Source of the DNA: Pollutimonas sp. M17
GTDB lineage: Bacteria; Pseudomonadota; Gammaproteobacteria; Burkholderiales; Burkholderiaceae_B
DNA: 64,000 bases
Reading direction: 5' to 3'
NCBI RefSeq assembly: GCF_025836975.1
Contig: NZ_CP107548.1
Coordinates: 930,001-994,000 of the forward strand
Part shown: piece after piece, positions 55,279 to 63,578 of the stretch
Layout of the letters: every line of letters starts with the position of its first letter
How positions within the stretch are numbered: position 1 is the stretch's first letter
Program-made: the position numbers and the translations under genes
Notes under the pieces: generated by a model
What the model was told of the DNA's origin: nothing
The model's database searches: none
Seen by the model: only the letters and a program-made list of their open reading frames with translations

Positions 55279-56478
55279 ATGCCTCTCGCTTTATGGGCCT
55301 TGACCCTTAGCGCCTTTGCCATCGGGACGACAGAGTTCGTCATCGTCGGCCTGATTCCCACCATTGCCGTCAGCCTGGGCGTATCGGTGCCTTCGGCGGG
55401 TTTGCTGGTCAGCGTCTATGCGCTGGGCGTGGCAGTCGGGGCGCCGGTGCTGACGGCCCTGACCGGCAAGGTGCCGCGCAAGCAGTTGCTGCTGGGCTTG
55501 ATGGCCTTGTTCACCGTGGGAAACCTGGTGGCCTGGATGGCGCCGGGCTACGTGGCGCTGATGGGCGCCCGTGTTCTTACCGGCCTGGCGCATGGGGTGT
55601 TTTTTTCCGTTGGCTCCACCATTGCGACCGGGTTGGTCAGCAAGGACAAGGCCGCCAGCGCAATCGCCCTGATGTTTACCGGGCTGACCGTAGCGCTGGT
55701 GACGGGCGTGCCGCTGGGCACCTTCATTGGCCAGACGCTGGGCTGGCAGGCGACCTTTCTGGCGGTTGCGGGGCTGGGGGTCATTGCTTTCGCCGGCAGC
55801 CTGTTGCTCGTGCCGGGCACGATACCCAATAGCCCGGCGGCCCCGTTGACGGCCCAGCTGGCGGTGTTGAAGAAGCCCAGGCTTCTGCTGGTCTACGCCA
55901 TCACGACGCTGGGCTATGGCGGAAGTTTTGTCGCCTTCACCTATCTGGCGCCCATTCTGCAAGAGGTTCCGGGCTTTTCGGCCGCCAGCGTCAGCCTGGT
56001 GATGCTGGTGTACGGCGTGTCGGTGGCCATCGGAAATATCTGGGGCGGCAGACTGGCTGATCGCAAAGGCGCGATTCCCGCCCTGAAAATTGTATTCGGC
56101 CTGTTGGCCCTGGTGCTGTTTGCCTTCGCCTTTACCGCCGGCCACGCGTGGCTGGCGCTGATCACCGTACTGGCCTGGGGCGCGGTTGCTTTCGGCAATG
56201 TGCCGGGCCTGCAGGTTTATGTGGTGCAGCAAGCCCAGCGTCATGCGCCCCAGGCGGTCGATGTCGCGTCGGGCCTGAATATCGCGGCCTTCAATGTGGG
56301 TATCGCTTTGGGCGCATGGGCGGGCGGCATCATCGTTGCGCACCGGGGCTTGATGGCGACGCCCTGGATAGGCGCCGTCGTGGTGCTGGGCGCGCTGGCG
56401 TTGACGGCGCTGGCGGGCCGGCTGGACGGCGAGTCCGTTCGCAAGCTGGAGCCTTGCGCGCTTGCCGAGTCCAACTGA
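55279..56478 (+). CDS. MFS efflux transporter (DHA1, AraJ/YdhP type)
   Basis: About 399 residues from ATG 55279 (GGAGA 5 bases upstream; ATG 55264 is an alternative). Twelve hydrophobic segments; FAIGTTEFVIVGLIPTIA (about 11-28) is the DHA1 opening and RVLTGLAHGVFFSVGSTIA (about 97-115) the motif-B/C region. Such proteins export sugars, arabinose or drugs by proton antiport. Likely controlled by the divergent LysR. Confidence 0.9.
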   Translation: MPLALWALTLSAFAIGTTEFVIVGLIPTIAVSLGVSVPSAGLLVSVYALGVAVGAPVLTALTGKVPRKQLLLGLMALFTVGNLVAWMAPGYVALMGARVLTGLAHGVFFSVGSTIATGLVSKDKAASAIALMFTGLTVALVTGVPLGTFIGQTLGWQATFLAVAGLGVIAFAGSLLLVPGTIPNSPAAPLTAQLAVLKKPRLLLVYAITTLGYGGSFVAFTYLAPILQEVPGFSAASVSLVMLVYGVSVAIGNIWGGRLADRKGAIPALKIVFGLLALVLFAFAFTAGHAWLALITVLAWGAVAFGNVPGLQVYVVQQAQRHAPQAVDVASGLNIAAFNVGIALGAWAGGIIVAHRGLMATPWIGAVVVLGALALTALAGRLDGESVRKLEPCALAESN

Positions 56479-56582
56479 AGCCGCCGCCTTACTTGCGGCA
56501 ACCGCTTGAAATACCTGCTCGCATGCCGCAGCAGGCTTCGTGTTACTACTGAATGTGTAACAACAGTCAGGAGGTGGGAAGC

Positions 56583-57620
56583 ATGTCTGCGGCAAAGGCT
56601 CGGTTCAGCACGGCAATGGATACCGCCAGGGTGGGCGCCTGTTTCATGGTCGTCATCCTGCATGTGGCCGCGATCCGTTTCGCCACTTTCGACGACCAGT
56701 GGTGGGCCAGCAATTTCTACGATTCGCTTGCGCGCAGCTGCGTGCCTTTGTTTCTGATGATTACCGGGGTGCTGCTGTTGGGCAAGCAGGAGTCCCTGCC
56801 GGCATTCCTGTCCAAGCGCTTTGCGCGCATCCTGCCCCCCTTGCTGTTCTGGTCGCTGTTCTACATGGCATGGAACACCTGGCGTGGCGAGCAATACGGC
56901 CCCTGGTACGACTGGCTGCGCGCCCTGGCCCATGGTCCCGTGGTCTTTCATCTTTGGTATCTCTATGCCATTGTGGGCATTTACCTATTCGTGCCTTTTT
57001 TGCGGGCCATCTGGAATGCCGCGCGGCCATCCGAAAAAATCGCCTACCTGGCCCTTTGGGCGGTGGCTTCGACGTGGCCCACGCTGGGAACGGCCATGGG
57101 CGTCGACACCGGCTTGCTCCAGGTGTATGGCCTGGACACGTTCTTTGGGCTGGCCGGCTATCTCTTCCTGGGCGCCTACGTGCATGAGGCCTACTTGCGC
57201 CGCACGGAAAAACGCCGCTACTGGTATGCCAATGCGCTGTTGTTCATCGTGTTCAGCGTGTTGACCATGCTGGCGACCTACCTCCTTACCAAGCAGTCGG
57301 GTGTGCCCACCACCTTGTTCTATGACTACTTGTCGCCGTTCGTCATGGCATCGGCCATATGCGCTTTCAATGTCCTGTATGGCCTGGGAACGAAGGCCGG
57401 GGAATACGCCGGTCCGCTGAAGAAGCTGTCCGCCTGCACGCTGGGCGTTTATTGCTTGCACATATTTGTGTTGAACGAGCTCGATTCGGCGCTTCAGGAC
57501 ATGGGCGCGGCCGGCTCGTCCTGGTGGTCGATTCCCGCTCTGGCCGTGGCCGTGTTCGGCATTTCGCTGGGTGCGATCATGCTGCTGCGCCGCCTCAAGC
57601 CCTTCGAACTGGTCACTTAG
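56583..57620 (+). CDS. Acyltransferase 3 family membrane protein (WecH-like)
   Basis: 345 residues from ATG 56583 with AGGAGG 8 bases upstream. About ten membrane segments; N-terminal MDTARVGACFMVVILHVAAI (about 12-31) with the His of the family motif, SCVPLFLMITGVLLLGK (about 55-71) and WYLYAIVGIYLFVPFL. Proteins of this kind O-acetylate cell-surface sugars. No glycan genes adjoin, so the acceptor is unknown. Confidence 0.85.
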   Translation: MSAAKARFSTAMDTARVGACFMVVILHVAAIRFATFDDQWWASNFYDSLARSCVPLFLMITGVLLLGKQESLPAFLSKRFARILPPLLFWSLFYMAWNTWRGEQYGPWYDWLRALAHGPVVFHLWYLYAIVGIYLFVPFLRAIWNAARPSEKIAYLALWAVASTWPTLGTAMGVDTGLLQVYGLDTFFGLAGYLFLGAYVHEAYLRRTEKRRYWYANALLFIVFSVLTMLATYLLTKQSGVPTTLFYDYLSPFVMASAICAFNVLYGLGTKAGEYAGPLKKLSACTLGVYCLHIFVLNELDSALQDMGAAGSSWWSIPALAVAVFGISLGAIMLLRRLKPFELVT

Positions 57621-57665
57621 ATACAGGGGGCGTCTTGAGCGGGCGCAGCGCTGAGCCGCGCGACG

Positions 57666-58877
57666 CTAGTTATCGCGGGACAGCGCGCGGCCTATATCGG
57701 CTTTCAGGTCTTCGATGTGTTCCACGCCCACCGACATGCGCACGAAATTGGCTTCGATGCCGGCCGATTCCATTTGCGCCTCCGTCATGGTTCCGGCCCA
57801 CATGGCGGCGGTGTGCACCGCCAGCGTCTCCACGCCGCCCAGGCTGACCGCATGGGTGGCGAGCCTCAGCGAAGCAACGAAGCGGCTGGTGGCATCGAAT
57901 CCGCCTTTTATTGAAAAGGCGATGACGGCGCCGTAGCCTTTCATCTGACGGGCCGCCAGCTCGTGCTGGGGGTGGCTGGCCAGCCCGGGGTAGTACACGC
58001 GCTCGATCTGCGGCTGCGCTTCCAGCCATTGGGCCAGGGCCAGCGCATTGGAATTGATGCGCTCCATGCGCAGCGGTAGGGTGCGCAGGCCGCGCAGCAG
58101 CAGCCAGGCGTCCATGGGCGACAGCACCGAGCCCAGGGTGGTGTGCATGCCCCAGATCTTCTCGGCATATTCCCGGCTGCAGCATACGGCGCCGGCCGTG
58201 ATGTCGTGGTGTCCGCCGAAATACTTGGTGGCGCTGTGAACGACGATGTCTATGCCCAGGGCATGGGGCTTCTGGTTCAGGGGCGAGGCGAAGGTGTTGT
58301 CGGCGATGGTGATGATGCCCTTGGGTCCGGCCAGCGCGGCAACCGCTTCCAGGTCGGTCAACGACAGGGTGGGGTTGACCGGCGTTTCCAGCATGATCAG
58401 GCGGGTCTCGGGCCGGATGGCTGCGCCGAGCGCCGCCAGGTCGGTCTGGTCGACGATGGTGGATTCGACGCCGAATCGCGGCAGGACCTCTTCGAACAGC
58501 TTCGACGTGCTCATGTAATGGCGGCGCTGCGCGATGACATGGTCGCCGCGCGCAACCAGCGCCAGTATCGTGGTGCTGATGGCGCCCATGCCCGATGCCA
58601 TCAGCAGAGCGGTTTCCGTGCCCTCCAGTTCGGCCAGTATGGCCTCGACCCGCTTGTGCACCGGGTTGCCGTAGCGGGTATAGAAGCCGGGATGGCGCGG
58701 CGTGTTGGCCATGTCGGCGAACTGCGCGGCATCGTCGGCCCGGAAAGTGGCGCTGTAATGGATGGGTGGCACGACTGACGAATCCGCCGTCAAGCCCGAA
58801 TCGCCATGCAGGACGGTGGTCTCGTCGCGCCAGTTTTCCATTTCGCCGGCCGATGCGGCTTGCGCTGTGTCTTTCAT
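57666..58877 (-). CDS. Cys/Met-metabolism PLP enzyme (cystathionine beta-lyase-like)
   Basis: 403 residues from ATG 58877 (AGGAG upstream; longer frames are unlikely). The PLP Lys is in VVHSATKYFGGHHDI (about residue 215), preceded by LMLETPVNPTL-type IMLETPVNPTLSL and IADNTFASP; YTRYGNPVHKRVEAILAELEG is typical of the gamma-family. MetC, MetB, MetZ and CTH cannot be separated on these motifs alone. Divergent from the malonate operon regulator; convergent with the acyltransferase. The 200 bases after its start (58878-59080) hold nothing recognisable. Confidence 0.88.
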   Translation of the reverse strand: MKDTAQAASAGEMENWRDETTVLHGDSGLTADSSVVPPIHYSATFRADDAAQFADMANTPRHPGFYTRYGNPVHKRVEAILAELEGTETALLMASGMGAISTTILALVARGDHVIAQRRHYMSTSKLFEEVLPRFGVESTIVDQTDLAALGAAIRPETRLIMLETPVNPTLSLTDLEAVAALAGPKGIITIADNTFASPLNQKPHALGIDIVVHSATKYFGGHHDITAGAVCCSREYAEKIWGMHTTLGSVLSPMDAWLLLRGLRTLPLRMERINSNALALAQWLEAQPQIERVYYPGLASHPQHELAARQMKGYGAVIAFSIKGGFDATSRFVASLRLATHAVSLGGVETLAVHTAAMWAGTMTEAQMESAGIEANFVRMSVGVEHIEDLKADIGRALSRDN

Positions 58878-59080
58878 TGCTGTGCTCCTGAGGAATCGGC
58901 CGGTGATGGGCGGGCGGGTTGGACGCCATCCAGGCGGCGTGACGGTCCATGGCCGCGGCCAGGGTAGCTCAAAGCCACCATGATACGCCTGCCCTCGCCC
59001 CACGCAGGGGGACGAAGCCCCGGCTCCTGCAAGCCGGCGGGTGAAACGGGAGCCTAGGGAAAACTATAGGCGCCCCGCAC

Positions 59081-59119
59081 TTGAATTAATCTTCGAATTC
59101 TCCATAATTATGAATTATG
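59081..59119 (+). promoter_or_regulatory. Promoter and GntR operator of the malonate operon
   Basis: TTGAAT (59081-59086), 16 bases, CATAAT (59103-59108) form a promoter. Over the -10 lies a perfect 17-base inverted repeat CATAATT-ATG-AATTATG (59103-59119), strikingly AT-rich in this region and typical of FadR-class GntR operators. It favours ATG 59143 as the GntR start. Confidence 0.6.
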
Positions 59120-59142
59120 AGCTGCGGAAACGCGGCGGTCGC

Positions 59143-59865
59143 ATGGGGAATTCCGTGAACACTCGCATCGTCCAGCAGGTGCTGTACCAGGAAGTGGCCG
59201 ACAGGTTGCGCGGCATGATCCAGGCGCGCGAACTGGAAGCCGGCGAATGGATAGACGAAGTCGCCCTGACCAAGACGCTGGGCATCTCCCGGACTCCCTT
59301 GCGCGAGGCCCTGAAGGTGCTGGTCGCCGAAGGCCTGCTGCGGCTGGAGCCGCGCCGGGGCTGCTATGTGAACGAGCTTTCCGTCGACGATCTGGACGAG
59401 ATTTTTCCGTTGATGGCCATGCTCGAAGGGCGTTGCGCGCACGAGGCCGCACGCAAGGTCACCGACCAGGACCTGCAACGCCTGGAACCTTTGCATCAAC
59501 GCCTGCAAGAGCAGGCTGCAAAGGGCGATATTGATGAATACTATGCCAGCAACGCCCTCATCCACGAGGCCATACAGGCCTTGGCGGCCAATCACTGGCT
59601 TTCCGATCTGGTCGACAACCTGCGCAAGCTGCTCAGCCTGTCGCGCCACAAAAGCCTGGTGCTGCCCGGCCGCATCGACGAATCCTGCGCCGAGCACATG
59701 GCCATCTTCGCGGCCTTGAAGGCGCGCGATCCGGAAGGGGCCGAAGCCCTGACGCGCAAGCACCTCATGCGGCAGCTCGATGCGCTTCACACCTTGACCG
59801 CGCAGGAGCGGGCCGGCGCCGCGGTTCAGGAAAGTCCGTCCACTCTACAGGATTCAGGAGTTTGA
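59143..59865 (+). CDS. GntR-family regulator (FCD type) of the malonate genes
   Basis: About 240 residues from ATG 59143; frames to 59110 or 59041 would run through the operator. The winged HTH reads VALTKTLGISRTPLREALKVLVAEGLLRLEPRRGCYV (about 39-75), followed by an all-helical FCD effector domain with the metal/ligand residues near LEGRCAHEAARK and DEYYASNALIHEAI. It stands first in the operon with malonyl-CoA decarboxylase and malonyl-CoA synthetase, as MatR does in rhizobia, so malonate or malonyl-CoA is the likely effector. Confidence 0.85.
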   Translation: MGNSVNTRIVQQVLYQEVADRLRGMIQARELEAGEWIDEVALTKTLGISRTPLREALKVLVAEGLLRLEPRRGCYVNELSVDDLDEIFPLMAMLEGRCAHEAARKVTDQDLQRLEPLHQRLQEQAAKGDIDEYYASNALIHEAIQALAANHWLSDLVDNLRKLLSLSRHKSLVLPGRIDESCAEHMAIFAALKARDPEGAEALTRKHLMRQLDALHTLTAQERAGAAVQESPSTLQDSGV

Positions 59866-59867
59866 AC

Positions 59868-61166
59868 ATGACAGCCACCGAGACCCCTCTTGCGGTAAGA
59901 AACAAGCCGGACGCCGAGGCGCCCGCGCCGACGGTCAAAGAGAAGGAAGCACAGGGCATCATGGCCCGGCTTGGACGCTGGCTGGAGCGCGATCGCTGGC
60001 CGACGCCGTCCGATACCCTTGCGCTGTTCAGTGCGCGCCTGACCGACGTGGCGGCCAACAAGCTCGCCAAGCAATGGAGCCTGCGCTATGACCAGGCCGA
60101 CTCCACCGAGCGCCGCGTGCTGCTGGCCGGCCTGGCGCAGGCCAGCGCCAGCCTGGAGCCCCGGGGCGATCAGGGCTTGCGGCTTTTCCGGCGCCTGTAT
60201 GCGCAGGCCGACAGCCTGAAACTGCTGGTGGAGCTGCGCGCCGACATCCTGCGCTGGCGCAACCAGGTGGCGGGCCTGGGCGTGCTGGAGCGCGAACTCG
60301 AAGGCCTGCTGTCGAGCTGGTTCGATGTGGGCATGCTGGAATTGCGGCCGATCAATTGGGACTCCCCCGCATCGCTGCTTGAAAAACTCATCCAGTACGA
60401 GGCGGTGCATGAAATCCGTTCGTGGGAAGAGCTGCGCCACCGCGTCGCGGACCAGCGCCGCTGCTATGCCTTCTTCCACCCGCGCATGAACGACGTACCG
60501 CTCATTTTCGTGGAAGTGGCATTCGCCGCTCAAATGGCCGACAACGTCCAGGTTCTGCTGGATCCCCAGGTTCCCGCCGGCGATCCATCCAAGGCGCGCT
60601 GGGCGATCTTCTATTCCATCTCCAACACCCAGCCGGGTTTGCGCGGCATCAGTTTCGGCAACTTCCTGCTCAAGCGGGTCATCGATGAGCTGCTGAGCGA
60701 GCTGCCGAAGCTGAAGTCCTTTGCCACCCTGTCGCCCATACCGGGCTTCGCCGACTGGCTGGCCAAGCAGGACGGGCAGGCCATGCAGGCCTTGCTGCAC
60801 GACAAGGCCGACAAGCAACAGGCGCAGGACGACCCGTCGGCCGGGCAGAAGTGGGTCGAGCGTCTTCAGGCCGCCGCCGCGGGCAAGGCGCCCGACGCCA
60901 TTCAGCGCACGGGCTTGCGCCTGGCCGCGCATTACCTGAAAAGCATGAAGAACGGCCAGCCGCTGGATCCGGTGGCGCGCTTTCACCTGGGCAACGGGGC
61001 ACGCATCGAAAGGGTGAACTGGGCCGCCGATCTTTCGCCCAAGGGCATGGCGCAGTCCTGCGGCATCATGACCAACTATTTGTATGAGCTGGATCAGCTT
61101 GACGACAATCTGGCGCAACTGGCCGCCGGCAAGCCCAAGACGGGGATGACTTTGCGATGGCTATGA
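59868..61166 (+). CDS. matA: Malonyl-CoA decarboxylase
   Basis: 432 residues from ATG 59868 (CAGGAG upstream; it starts 2 bases after the GntR stop). It cuts malonyl-CoA to acetyl-CoA and CO2. An N-terminal helical domain (about 20-130) is followed by the acetyltransferase-like catalytic domain: SISNTQPGLRGISFGNFLLKRV (Ser region, about 242-263), SPIPGF and the conserved His in FHLGNGARIERVNWAAD (about 379-395), with MTNYLYEL near the end. Length is near the usual bacterial size. It overlaps the next gene by 10 bases. Confidence 0.93.
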   Translation: MTATETPLAVRNKPDAEAPAPTVKEKEAQGIMARLGRWLERDRWPTPSDTLALFSARLTDVAANKLAKQWSLRYDQADSTERRVLLAGLAQASASLEPRGDQGLRLFRRLYAQADSLKLLVELRADILRWRNQVAGLGVLERELEGLLSSWFDVGMLELRPINWDSPASLLEKLIQYEAVHEIRSWEELRHRVADQRRCYAFFHPRMNDVPLIFVEVAFAAQMADNVQVLLDPQVPAGDPSKARWAIFYSISNTQPGLRGISFGNFLLKRVIDELLSELPKLKSFATLSPIPGFADWLAKQDGQAMQALLHDKADKQQAQDDPSAGQKWVERLQAAAAGKAPDAIQRTGLRLAAHYLKSMKNGQPLDPVARFHLGNGARIERVNWAADLSPKGMAQSCGIMTNYLYELDQLDDNLAQLAAGKPKTGMTLRWL

Positions 61167-61960
61167 CGGGACACTCCGAAACCGGGCGCGTGCTGCTCGA
61201 TTACGACGGAGCGATCGCCTTCGTCACCCTAAGCCATCCGGGCCGCCTGAACGCCATCAGTGTGTCCATGTGGCGCGAGCTTCAGCGGATATTCACCGAG
61301 ATAGGCGCCAATACGGATTTGCGCTGCGCGGTGCTGCGCGGTGAGCAGGGTAATTTTGCGGCGGGCGCCGACATCAGTGAATTTCCGCGTGAACGTGCCG
61401 ACCGGAACGGTGTCGTCAACTACCACATGCGGGTCATTGCTCCGGCGCTCCACGCCATCGCCGATTGCATGCACCCGGTGCTCGCGCAGATCGAGGGAGT
61501 CTGCGTCGGCGGCGGCCTTGAAATCGCCAGCCAGTGCGACCTGCGCATTGCCGGCGAGTCCTCCCGCTTCGGCGTGCCGATCAACAAGCTGGGTTTTCCC
61601 ATGGCCCCCGAGGAAATGCGCGGCCTGCTGGCGCTGGCCGGGCGAGCGGCCACACTGGAAATACTGCTGGAAGGGCGTGTGTTTCCGGCCGCCGAAGCGA
61701 TGGCCAAGGGTTTGCTCACCCGCGTGCTTCCCGATGCCGACGTGGCCGGCGATGTCTTGCGCACGGCGCGGCGTATCGCTGCGGGCGCCCCGCTGGCCGC
61801 CCGCATCAACAAGAAGACGGCTGCAAGGCTGTGTTCCGTGCCCGAGCCGCTCAGCGAATCCGAGCTCGACGAGCTTTTCAGTTATGCCCAGACGCGTGAC
61901 CACCACGAGGGTATAAGAGCATTTTTGGCTGGCCAGGAGCCGGTATTCTCAGGAGATTGA
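61157..61960 (+). CDS. Enoyl-CoA hydratase/isomerase family protein
   Basis: 267 residues (ATG 61157; ATG 61163 also possible). Crotonase fold with oxyanion-hole segments GNFAAGADISEF (about 68-79) and CVGGGLEIASQCDLRIAGESSRFG (about 115-138). One catalytic Glu of hydratases is not evident after the second segment (PINKLGFPMAPEEM), so a lyase, decarboxylase-like or isomerase role is possible. It is not part of the classic matABC set; its placement between decarboxylase and synthetase suggests a role in malonate or a related diacid. Confidence 0.8.
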   Translation: MAMTGHSETGRVLLDYDGAIAFVTLSHPGRLNAISVSMWRELQRIFTEIGANTDLRCAVLRGEQGNFAAGADISEFPRERADRNGVVNYHMRVIAPALHAIADCMHPVLAQIEGVCVGGGLEIASQCDLRIAGESSRFGVPINKLGFPMAPEEMRGLLALAGRAATLEILLEGRVFPAAEAMAKGLLTRVLPDADVAGDVLRTARRIAAGAPLAARINKKTAARLCSVPEPLSESELDELFSYAQTRDHHEGIRAFLAGQEPVFSGD

Positions 61961-61961
61961 T

Positions 61962-63494
61962 TTGGAAAGCAACGCTAATCTGTACGCCTTGCTCGCATCG
62001 GGCTTCCCGCCGGATCGTTCGCAGGCCGCCATTGAAACGCCGGACCAGGCTTATAGCTGGAACGATATCGAAGAAATGAGCGCCCGCCTGGCATCGTTGC
62101 TGCAAGCCCTGGCTCTACCCTCCGGCGCCCGCGTTGCCGTGCAGGTGGAGAAGTCGCCCACCGCCTTGATGCTGTATCTGGCCACTGTGCGGGCCGGATT
62201 GGTGTACTTGCCGCTGAATACCGCATATCGCTCCGCGGAAGTTGAGTATTTCCTGACCGACGCCGAACCGGCCGTGGTGGTGTGCGACAGCAAGAATCTG
62301 GAGTGGATAGAAGCCCTGGCCCGGAAAACCGACATCGCCAATGTGTATACGCTGGATGCCGATGGCAGTGGCAGCCTGGCGGTGGCCGCCGCCAGCCAGG
62401 GCAGTCAGTTCGACACGGTCGTCAGCCAGCCGGATGACCTGGCCGCCATTCTGTACACCTCGGGCACGACGGGCCGCAGCAAGGGCGCCATGCTGTCGCA
62501 CCGCAACCTGTCGTCGAACGCCCAGGTCCTGAAGGAGTTCTGGGGCTGGCGTCCCGACGATGTGCTGCTGCACATGCTGCCCATCTTCCATGTGCATGGT
62601 CTTTTCGTGGCCTCGCATGGCGCTTTGCTGGCCGGTGCCAAAATGATCTGGCTGCCCAAGTTCAATGTGGACCAGGCCCTGCATTACCTGCCGCAAAGCA
62701 CGGTGATGATGGGCGTGCCCACCTATTACGTGCGCCTGCTGGCCGATGCCCGGTTCACCCGCGAGGTCACGCGCAACATGCGCCTGTTCATTTCGGGCTC
62801 CGCCCCCTTGCTGACCGAAACCTTCACCGAGTTCCGCGAACGCACCGGCCAGACCATACTCGAACGCTACGGCATGAGCGAAACCATCATGCTGACCTCC
62901 AACCCCTACGACGCCGCCCTGGGCGAGCGCCTGGGCGGCACCGTGGGCCAGCCCCTGCCGGGCGTGTCGGTGCGCGTGGTCGACGAGGCGGGCGCCGCGC
63001 TGCCCGCTGGCGAAATCGGCAATGTCCAGGTGCGCGGCCCCAATGTGTTTTCGGGCTATTGGCGCATGCCCGAGAAAACCCGCGAGGAATTCACCGCGGA
63101 TGGCTGGTTCCGCACCGGCGACGTGGGGCAGTGGGGCGGGGCCAATGTGCCGGACAACTACCTGACCATCGTCGGCCGCAGCAAGGACTTGATCATCTCG
63201 GGCGGGTTCAACGTTTATCCCAAAGAGATCGAATTGGTCATCGATGAGCAGCCCGGCGTTGACGAGTCGGCGGTCATCGGCGTGCCGCACCCTGATTTCG
63301 GCGAGGCGGTGGTGGCGGTCGTGGTGGAGAAGCAAGGGTGCAAGATCGACCCTGAGGCAATGCTGGCGGGCCTGAAAGCCTGCCTGGCGAATTTCAAGGT
63401 TCCGAAGCGGATCGTCGTGGCGGCCGAATTGCCGCGCAACACGATGGGCAAGGTTCAGAAGAACGTATTGAGAGAGCAATACAAGAACCTGTAG
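61962..63494 (+). CDS. matB: Malonyl-CoA synthetase (MatB-type)
   Basis: 510 residues, TTG start at 61962 with AGGAGA 6 bases upstream and 1 base after the preceding stop. It activates malonate to malonyl-CoA with ATP. P-loop YTSGTTGRSKGAMLSHRN (about 164-181), LPIFHVHGLFV, ERYGMSETIMLTSNPYD (about 301-317), GRSKDLIISGGFNVYPKEIE (about 405-424), and catalytic Lys in PRNTMGKVQKN. Size and motifs match MatB. The product is the substrate of the decarboxylase upstream. Confidence 0.9.
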   Translation: MESNANLYALLASGFPPDRSQAAIETPDQAYSWNDIEEMSARLASLLQALALPSGARVAVQVEKSPTALMLYLATVRAGLVYLPLNTAYRSAEVEYFLTDAEPAVVVCDSKNLEWIEALARKTDIANVYTLDADGSGSLAVAAASQGSQFDTVVSQPDDLAAILYTSGTTGRSKGAMLSHRNLSSNAQVLKEFWGWRPDDVLLHMLPIFHVHGLFVASHGALLAGAKMIWLPKFNVDQALHYLPQSTVMMGVPTYYVRLLADARFTREVTRNMRLFISGSAPLLTETFTEFRERTGQTILERYGMSETIMLTSNPYDAALGERLGGTVGQPLPGVSVRVVDEAGAALPAGEIGNVQVRGPNVFSGYWRMPEKTREEFTADGWFRTGDVGQWGGANVPDNYLTIVGRSKDLIISGGFNVYPKEIELVIDEQPGVDESAVIGVPHPDFGEAVVAVVVEKQGCKIDPEAMLAGLKACLANFKVPKRIVVAAELPRNTMGKVQKNVLREQYKNL

Positions 63495-63578
63495 TTAGAA
63501 GACAGCGGTAAATAGTTACGCGCAGCAAGGCAGTTCGCATAGAAAGTAGTCCTTATTAAAATTTCAGGAGACAAAACT

